Shown: positions 6,712 to 11,704 of the stretch, one piece after another
Position numbering within the stretch: position 1 is the first letter of the stretch
How the letters are laid out: every line of letters begins with the position of its first letter
Assembly: GCA_012522875.1 (NCBI GenBank)
Contig: JAAYJP010000132.1
Span: 1-11,704, forward strand
Direction of reading: 5' to 3'
Source of the DNA: Clostridiales bacterium
Lineage (GTDB): Bacteria > Bacillota > Clostridia > Christensenellales > Aristaeellaceae
DNA length: 11,704 nucleotides
The notes under the pieces: generated by a model
Database searches by the model: none
Told to the model about the DNA's origin: nothing
What the model saw: only the letters and a program-made list of their open reading frames with translations
Position numbers and translations under genes: made by a program

Positions 6712-8841
6712 GTGAAGAAGTTCATTCTGACCTCCGCCTTGTTGGGATTATTGGCGCTTTTTACCTGGTATGCTTATAACTTCCAGGGTTTTTTCATTGA
6801 TTTGGATCCGGGGGCCTTGATCACGGCGCATTCGACTGCCTGGGGCAAGGAATTGGCTGTACGGGATGAGGACGGCAAATGGCAGCCGTTTGAGGTTCGT
6901 GGCGTTGTGCTCAATGGTAGCCTGCCTGGATATGTGCCCAATGCGTTTCAGCCTGATGAAGGCACGTATCTGAGATGGATGAGGCAGATAGGGGATCTGG
7001 GAGCCAACACCATCCGCGTGTACACGGTGATGGATGAGGAATTCTACAACGCTTTGTACACGTATAATGCAGGAAACAATACGCCGCTTTATCTTCTGCA
7101 ATCAGTGCGGATATCCGATAGTATGACCAATTCAGCCCGTGACGCCTATGAAAGCGGTTTTGCCGAGGCACTTCTGGCAGATGGTAAGGAAGCCGTGGAT
7201 GTGATCCATGGAAAAAGAATCATTCTGGCCAACAAGACCAGGGGCAGCGGCACATACCGTAAGGATATATCAAAATGGGTGTTGGGATTTATTATTGGAC
7301 ATGAATGGAATCCTGCAACCATCGCTTACACCAATAACCGGTCCCATTCCATTGTGTATGATGGCGAGTTCATCCGGGCAAAGGAAGGCGCTACAGTATT
7401 TGAGGCAATGCTGGCCAGTGTGATGGACCAGGTGGTCGGCTATGAAAGCAGGAAGTATAAAGTTCAGCGCCTGATTAGCTTTATGAATGATCCCAGCCAT
7501 GATCCTTTTGTCTATGACCAGTTGTATGGAAGGCAGATTCCCAAATTCAGCCAACTGGACATTGAACAAATAGAGGGCACAGCGATGTTTCACGCGGGAC
7601 TTTTCGCTGCGTATCGCGCCTACACATTCCTACCGGATTTTTGGTCCTACCTGTCCCGGGAGCAAATAATACGCCTGGGCGATATTCCAGCGCGCGTAGA
7701 CCGCCGCCGCAGCTTTGACGGCTATGTTCAGTTGCTGTCCGAATACCATACGGCGCCTGTTGTAGTAGCCAGCTTGAGCTTCTCTTCCTCCCGGGGGATA
7801 GATACCCTCCATTATGGCGGGCCGATAGATGAAAAACGCCAGGGGGAACTGCTGGTGAAGGCGTATGAAGACATCATGGCAACCGGCGCAAGTGGAGCAA
7901 TCATCACCGGATACAAGGACAACTGGGGTCAGCGCGCCTGGAACACTTCCTATGCTGTGGATTTGTCCCGCGCGCATATGTGGCACGATTTGCAAACCGT
8001 CGCGCAGTCCGATGGGTTGCTGGCTTTGGAACCCATAGCGTATGCACCTCGTGTGACAATAGACGGAAATCCTCTTGAATGGGAAGAAACGAAGGCGCTC
8101 GTAACACAGGATGGCATGAAGCTTTATGCAACGTATGATGCCGAGGCGCTGTATGTTTGTGTCGCAGGCGGTGTTTCATCTGATGTGCCATTGTATGTTG
8201 TCTTAGATGTTACGCCGAAGTCTGGCAGCGCCACCTATCCGCCCGCAAGGCTTGCGTTTGACCGGGATGTGGACTTTGTGCTCCGTTTGCAGGGTACGGG
8301 GGAAGGCAGCCGCCTTTTGGTACAAGCCAGGTATGAGTCCCGGCGAGCCAATTTCTTTTTTGAAACCACGCGCCAGGACGCATACATCAATCCGCCTCAA
8401 AGAGACAGCAATGTATTTGTGCCTATACTCAGTGTCTTGAGACGTCTTGGAATCCCACCTGAAACGCCCGAAGGGCAGGAGCCGCCACCCCAGTACGGCA
8501 CTTATGAGACAGGGAGATTAACGGATGGCAATGCGGATTCACTCGGCACTGATTTCAACTCATTGACTGATGTCAGCTTCGGACTGGATGCGGTTGAAGC
8601 CCGTATCCCCTGGTCGCTTTTGAACTTTTCTGATCCCTCCGCAATGATGATTCATGATGATTACTATGAACACTATGGGGTGAAGTTCATCCGCATTGAC
8701 GCGCTGCACATTGGCTTGGCCCAGGAAGGCCGCGTGGTGGGGCTGGAACCCCTGTTGCTTGCGGGCTGGGAAGAGGTTCAAATCAGGGAGCGAAAAAAGC
8801 AGAGCTACTATATCGTTCAGAAAGCATGGGGCGTTGAGTAA
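6712..8841 (+). CDS. Membrane-anchored clan GH-A-like protein with CBM9-like C-terminus
   Basis: The 709-residue protein begins at GTG (MKKFILTSALLGLLALFTWYA would be anchor residues 1-21), with no clear cleavage site, so the rest is probably outside the membrane. Residues about 55-430 resemble the (beta/alpha)8 catalytic domain of GH2/GH5-type glycosidases: FEVRGVVLNGS (60-70), YLRWMRQIGDLGANTIRVYT (86-105), GFIIGHEWNP (192-201) with Glu198 in the acid/base position, PVVVASLSFSSSRG (349-362), and the strand-8 tryptophan region GYKDNWGQRAWNT (400-412). The segment at 349-362 aligns with the usual P-x-x-x-x-E-x-G...S-R-G nucleophile strand, but the Glu is replaced by Ser354. Residues about 445-690 look like a CBM9/DOMON-type sugar-binding domain, starting IDGNPLEWEE and LYATYDAEALYV. 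A proline-rich stretch lies near 582-594. Its stop overlaps the next start by 1 nt. It may bind or remodel the exported polymer; activity is doubtful. Confidence 0.82.
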   Translation: MKKFILTSALLGLLALFTWYAYNFQGFFIDLDPGALITAHSTAWGKELAVRDEDGKWQPFEVRGVVLNGSLPGYVPNAFQPDEGTYLRWMRQIGDLGANTIRVYTVMDEEFYNALYTYNAGNNTPLYLLQSVRISDSMTNSARDAYESGFAEALLADGKEAVDVIHGKRIILANKTRGSGTYRKDISKWVLGFIIGHEWNPATIAYTNNRSHSIVYDGEFIRAKEGATVFEAMLASVMDQVVGYESRKYKVQRLISFMNDPSHDPFVYDQLYGRQIPKFSQLDIEQIEGTAMFHAGLFAAYRAYTFLPDFWSYLSREQIIRLGDIPARVDRRRSFDGYVQLLSEYHTAPVVVASLSFSSSRGIDTLHYGGPIDEKRQGELLVKAYEDIMATGASGAIITGYKDNWGQRAWNTSYAVDLSRAHMWHDLQTVAQSDGLLALEPIAYAPRVTIDGNPLEWEETKALVTQDGMKLYATYDAEALYVCVAGGVSSDVPLYVVLDVTPKSGSATYPPARLAFDRDVDFVLRLQGTGEGSRLLVQARYESRRANFFFETTRQDAYINPPQRDSNVFVPILSVLRRLGIPPETPEGQEPPPQYGTYETGRLTDGNADSLGTDFNSLTDVSFGLDAVEARIPWSLLNFSDPSAMMIHDDYYEHYGVKFIRIDALHIGLAQEGRVVGLEPLLLAGWEEVQIRERKKQSYYIVQKAWGVE

Positions 8842-9986
8842 TGTCAGGAGTGAATGCAGTTCCTCTTATCATCGGTTTTTATATGTTTATTAGTGCTGCT
8901 TTGCTTGTATTCAACATATGGTATATTGCCAGGCATCGGGGGGATGACAATCGCCATTGGAAGAAAACCAGGAAATGGCTTCGCGAGATAAAGCGGCAGG
9001 TTCGCGCAATGGCGGATGTACCGGGTCCTATTGCAGACAAAGCGCATATTGATAAGCTTGCGAAAAAACTCCAAAGTCTCGCCGAACTGACGGCATATGA
9101 TGATGCGCTTGGGCGTGCATCTCAATTCTTCACCACTGGGCAAATCCGGTCCTACCTGCAAAGCTGCATGCCAAGCTTTCGTATTCTGACCGTAGCTTAT
9201 GCCCGGTTCAGCGATATGGAGAAAGCATATTACATGCAGGGGACAACGAGGCATCTGGCAGGCCTTGAAACTGTGCCGATTCATGATGATCAGCTATATC
9301 CGTTCCTGGCAAATAGCAATGTATTCTGCCGTGAGAATACCCTGCGCCTGCTTTACGCGATGGGGGATGCAGATATGGTCCGGCGGGCTTTTGACATCCT
9401 GGCGGAGAAAGACATCTTTCATCATGAAACGCTCCTGACCGCCGGATTGATGTCATTTTGCGGGGACAAGGGCGCATTAGCCGGAAGTTTGTTGGAAAAG
9501 GTGAATGTTTGGCCTGAGCCTATGGGGGTAGCTGTAATCCGCTTCATTGAAGCATGCGGAGCCGATTTCAGACAGCCCTTTTTTGAGGCCATTGGCTCAA
9601 AGGGCCTGGGCCATGAGGTTCGGGTGGCTATCCTTCGCTATTTCGGTAATTACCCCTTTGGGCCCATGCTGCCAACGCTCCTTTCCTATTTGCGTATCAC
9701 GCATCGGAGCAGAGACGATCTGGCAGTGGCTGCCGCCGTGGCGCTCGGTGCCTATCCGGGGAAAGAAAGCATTGGCGCGCTGAAAGACGCGCTGTCCAGT
9801 AGGAATTGGGAGGTTCGGAACAGTGCGGCAAAATCACTGATGATGCTTGAAGCTACAGAATCAGACCTTGGAGATGTCATCAGCGGCCAGGATAGATTTG
9901 CCCGTGAGATGTTCTGCTACCATGTTCAGGCGCAGGAACAAGATGATCGATTCCCGTTTTGTTCCAGAAGTGAGATGGAGGCATAA
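8841..9986 (+). CDS. Membrane-anchored HEAT-repeat protein
   Basis: The 381-residue product has one hydrophobic segment at about 8-29 followed at once by a strongly basic stretch (RHRGDDNRHWKKTRKW), which by the positive-inside rule places the remainder in the cytoplasm. The bulk is alpha-helical. A clear HEAT pair lies at about 293-336 (DDLAVAAAVALGAYPGKES, then ALSSRNWEVRNSAAKSLMML), and weaker repeats appear to cover about 155-290. HEAT solenoids bind other proteins and carry no enzyme activity. The gene begins in a TAATG overlap with the previous gene and ends directly before the glycosyltransferase, only 15 bases of which (9972-9986) separate the last coding codons from its ATG. This suggests a scaffold or regulatory subunit of the synthase complex. 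No family name is recognised. The Shine-Dalgarno site is weak, suggesting translational coupling. Confidence 0.82.
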   Translation: MSGVNAVPLIIGFYMFISAALLVFNIWYIARHRGDDNRHWKKTRKWLREIKRQVRAMADVPGPIADKAHIDKLAKKLQSLAELTAYDDALGRASQFFTTGQIRSYLQSCMPSFRILTVAYARFSDMEKAYYMQGTTRHLAGLETVPIHDDQLYPFLANSNVFCRENTLRLLYAMGDADMVRRAFDILAEKDIFHHETLLTAGLMSFCGDKGALAGSLLEKVNVWPEPMGVAVIRFIEACGADFRQPFFEAIGSKGLGHEVRVAILRYFGNYPFGPMLPTLLSYLRITHRSRDDLAVAAAVALGAYPGKESIGALKDALSSRNWEVRNSAAKSLMMLEATESDLGDVISGQDRFAREMFCYHVQAQEQDDRFPFCSRSEMEA

Positions 9987-11417
9987 ATGGAATCCGCTAT
10001 TTGGGTGTCATTGTTATATGGTATCGTCTCTTTTTACCTGCTTTATCTGATGATTTATGCCACCTTCCAGTTTATCTCTGTTGCGATGGGCGCGCTGACA
10101 CTTCATGAGCGCCAGCGTCTGCAACGTGTTCGAAAGAAGTTAGGCGGAGATTTGGATATCCCCGTCTCCATTCTTGTGCCCGCATACAATGAGGAGGTAA
10201 CAATCCTGGCGAGCGTGGAGTCTCTTTTATCACTGGATTATGGACAGTATGAAATTATCGTTGTAGATGACGGGAGCAAAGATGCCACGTCCGAAAAGAT
10301 GGTCAACCATTTTCGGATGAGCCCAATCAGCCGGCCCATCAGGATCACGCTCCCCTGCCAGCCGGAGAAAGCGGTATATGAAGCACGGATAGGCAAAGTC
10401 AAACTGACGCTGATCACCAAACATAACGGGGGAAAAGGCGACGCATTGAATATGGGCATCAACGCCTCCCAAAACCCTTACTTCCTATGCATCGATGCCG
10501 ACAGCATGCTGCAGCGCGATACCCTGACCCGTATCGTGCAGCCAGTCCTGGAGGACGATGCCGTGGTCGCGGTAGGAGGGATGATCCGGGCGGCTCAGAG
10601 CGCGATACTGTCAAATGGGATTGTCAAGGATTTCTTTATGCCAGTCCATCCGTTGGTTGCCATGCAGATAGTTGAATATGACCGGTCATTCCTGGCTTCG
10701 AGAATTTTGATGGATCAGTTTAACGGAAATCTGATTATATCAGGTGCTTTGGGTTTATTCAGAAAAGACGTGGTTGTATCTGCGGGGGGGTATGCCACCA
10801 ACACTTTGGGAGAGGATATGGAACTTGTGCTCAAGCTGCATGTTTACTGCCGCAACAACAAGCGGGAATACGCCATTCGCTATGAGCCAAGCGCGGTCTG
10901 CTGGAGCCAGGTGCCATTCAGCATCCGCGATATCCGGCGCCAACGGCGCAGATGGCACCTGGGTCTTTTCCAGAGCCTGATGAAATACCGCCAGGTGATG
11001 GGCAGTTCCAAGTATGGGCTGGCTGGATATGTTTCGTTTACATATTATCTGCTGTATGAGTTGCTTTCCCCGATCATTGAACTGTTTGGACTCCTGGTCG
11101 TCGCACTGATGGCAATCCTTGGGGTTCTGGATGCCGGGTTTACGCTTCAATTGTTCCTTATATATGGGCTATTCGGGGCCTTGCTCTCAGTCACCGCTTT
11201 TTTCCAGCGCACCTACACACAGAACCTGAAACTGCGGCCCCGGGACGTTCTTTACGCGATCATGGCTTGTGTGGCCGAAAGCGTATTTTTTCATTATGTG
11301 CTTGCCTATGTCCGAGCGACCGCTTTCTTTTCCTACAAAAGACGCAAGGGTCAATGGGGTGTCATTCGCCGGGCGAATATTAGCGGGCAAGGAAAGTCAA
11401 CGGAAGAGTCTTCTTAA
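9987..11417 (+). CDS. Processive family 2 glycosyltransferase (cellulose synthase/PgaC-like)
   Basis: The 476-residue membrane enzyme is the probable polymerase of the operon. One membrane segment (7-30) precedes a GT-A catalytic domain. VSILVPAYNEE (60-70), VVDDGSKDAT (92-101) with the UDP-binding Asp, IDADS (169-173) as DxD, LGEDMEL (274-280) with the catalytic ED, and QRRRW (319-323) for the acceptor site are all present, so the full set of processive GT2 motifs is intact. C-terminal membrane segments lie at about 345-380, 385-405 and 420-448. Such enzymes polymerise and export beta-linked chains such as cellulose, poly-GlcNAc or hyaluronan from UDP-sugars. No PilZ domain follows, so direct c-di-GMP control as in BcsA is absent. 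The C-terminal tail (KRRKGQWGVIRR) is basic. GGAGG (9977-9981) lies 5 nt before the ATG, the best ribosome site late in the operon. The polymer cannot be told from the sequence. Confidence 0.93.
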   Translation: MESAIWVSLLYGIVSFYLLYLMIYATFQFISVAMGALTLHERQRLQRVRKKLGGDLDIPVSILVPAYNEEVTILASVESLLSLDYGQYEIIVVDDGSKDATSEKMVNHFRMSPISRPIRITLPCQPEKAVYEARIGKVKLTLITKHNGGKGDALNMGINASQNPYFLCIDADSMLQRDTLTRIVQPVLEDDAVVAVGGMIRAAQSAILSNGIVKDFFMPVHPLVAMQIVEYDRSFLASRILMDQFNGNLIISGALGLFRKDVVVSAGGYATNTLGEDMELVLKLHVYCRNNKREYAIRYEPSAVCWSQVPFSIRDIRRQRRRWHLGLFQSLMKYRQVMGSSKYGLAGYVSFTYYLLYELLSPIIELFGLLVVALMAILGVLDAGFTLQLFLIYGLFGALLSVTAFFQRTYTQNLKLRPRDVLYAIMACVAESVFFHYVLAYVRATAFFSYKRRKGQWGVIRRANISGQGKSTEESS

Positions 11418-11459
11418 TGGTGATAAAAATCGGCTGGTTTGTGCGCCAATTATACGTCC

Positions 11460-11483
11460 CGGTCCCATTTGTGACTGGGACCG
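11460..11483. other. Hairpin between the operon and azlC
   Basis: CGGTCCCA (11460-11467) and TGGGACCG (11476-11483) pair perfectly around an 8-nt loop. No T tract follows on either strand, so it is not a standard intrinsic terminator, though it could slow transcription or stabilise the 3' end of the operon mRNA. It begins 42 nt after the glycosyltransferase stop. Confidence 0.5.
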
Positions 11484-11511
11484 TAAAAGAACAGCGCGTT
11501 TCTCCGCTTTG

Positions 11512-11520
11512 TGGTATAAA
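11512..11520 (+). promoter_or_regulatory. Extended -10 promoter for the azlC-like gene
   Basis: TGGTATAAA combines the TGn extension (11512-11514) with TATAAA (11515-11520). No good -35 box stands 16-18 nt upstream. Initiation near 11527 would leave a short leader of about 27 nt before the ATG at 11554. Confidence 0.4.
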
Positions 11521-11553
11521 TTTCTCCGAATCTTTTGGGTGGAGGCAGTTGGT

Positions 11554-11704
11554 ATGCGCTTAAGGGCATTAAGGGCCGCGTTTCCCAAAACACTGCCGGT
11601 GATGGCGGGATATCTGTTTTTAGCCATCGGTTTTGGCGTCTTGCTCAGAAAAGCTGGGTTTGGTACGGCATGGGCGCTTCTAATGAGTGGAGGCATTTAC
11701 GCCG
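11554..11704 (+). CDS. azlC: AzlC-family branched-chain amino acid exporter, N-terminal part
   Basis: The first 50 codons are present and the gene runs off the right edge. The product begins MRLRALRAAFPKTLPVMAGY, then FLAIGFGVLLRKAGFGTAW and ALLMSGGIYA, which is the typical AzlC start: an amphipathic lead, the P-x-x-x-G-Y into the first membrane helix, F-G-x-L-L, then G-x-x-W-A-L-L-M-S. AzlC, with its small partner AzlD, exports branched-chain amino acids and analogues such as azaleucine. GGAGG (11541-11545) lies 8 nt before the ATG. It has its own candidate promoter and looks unrelated in function to the operon before it. The partner azlD would be expected just beyond the window. Confidence 0.85.
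   Translation, partial: MRLRALRAAFPKTLPVMAGYLFLAIGFGVLLRKAGFGTAWALLMSGGIYA

Noticed and set aside
11460..11550. T-box leader ahead of azlC, suggested by TGGGACCG
   Set aside because: The conserved AGGGTGGNACCGCG element and the long upstream stem I are absent, and the leader space is too short.

Overview
The window looks like a chromosomal segment of a Gram-positive Bacillota, probably a clostridium-like gut or anaerobic lineage. The reasons are purine-rich Shine-Dalgarno sites (AAGGAG, GGAGG, AGGTGAT), GTG starts, a tRNA gene with encoded CCA, and a gene set (CotH kinase, VTC domain, DUF4956, AzlC, YhcH) typical of that group. Base composition is near balanced. The species cannot be named from the sequence.

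Left part (1-1602): the 3' end of an aldose 1-epimerase gene on the plus strand converges on, and overlaps by 34 bp, a minus-strand gene whose single frame joins a YhcH/YjgK/YiaL (EbgC-like) sugar domain to a RimJ/RimL-type GNAT acetyltransferase. This gene has a near-consensus sigma-A promoter. A tRNA-Ala(GGC) gene with its own promoter is divergent from it and ends in a strong intrinsic terminator.

Middle (about 1652-2780): a badly decayed IS1182-family element. The transposase is split over several minus-strand frames and has lost two internal blocks of its catalytic core. Faint terminal inverted repeats remain.

Main part (2937-11417): seven plus-strand genes, packed with junctions from -8 to +25 nt, almost certainly one operon. 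In order they encode a secreted TIM-barrel glycosidase-like protein, a VTC-type polyphosphate polymerase domain protein, a DUF4956 membrane protein, a secreted or anchored CotH-type kinase, a membrane-anchored clan GH-A-like protein with a CBM9-like tail, a membrane-anchored HEAT-repeat protein, and a processive family 2 glycosyltransferase with DxD, ED and QRRRW motifs. The combination reads as a synthase-dependent exopolysaccharide machine: the glycosyltransferase polymerises and exports the chain, the two glycosidase-like proteins handle it outside, the HEAT protein may act as a co-polymerase or scaffold, and the VTC/DUF4956/CotH trio adds a phosphate-based activity of unknown purpose. It resembles, but is not obviously identical to, Gram-positive cellulose or Pel loci. 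The GH-A-like protein seems to lack its nucleophile glutamate.

Right end (11418-11704): a short spacer with a hairpin and an extended -10 promoter, then the start of an azlC-type branched-chain amino acid exporter gene that runs off the window.
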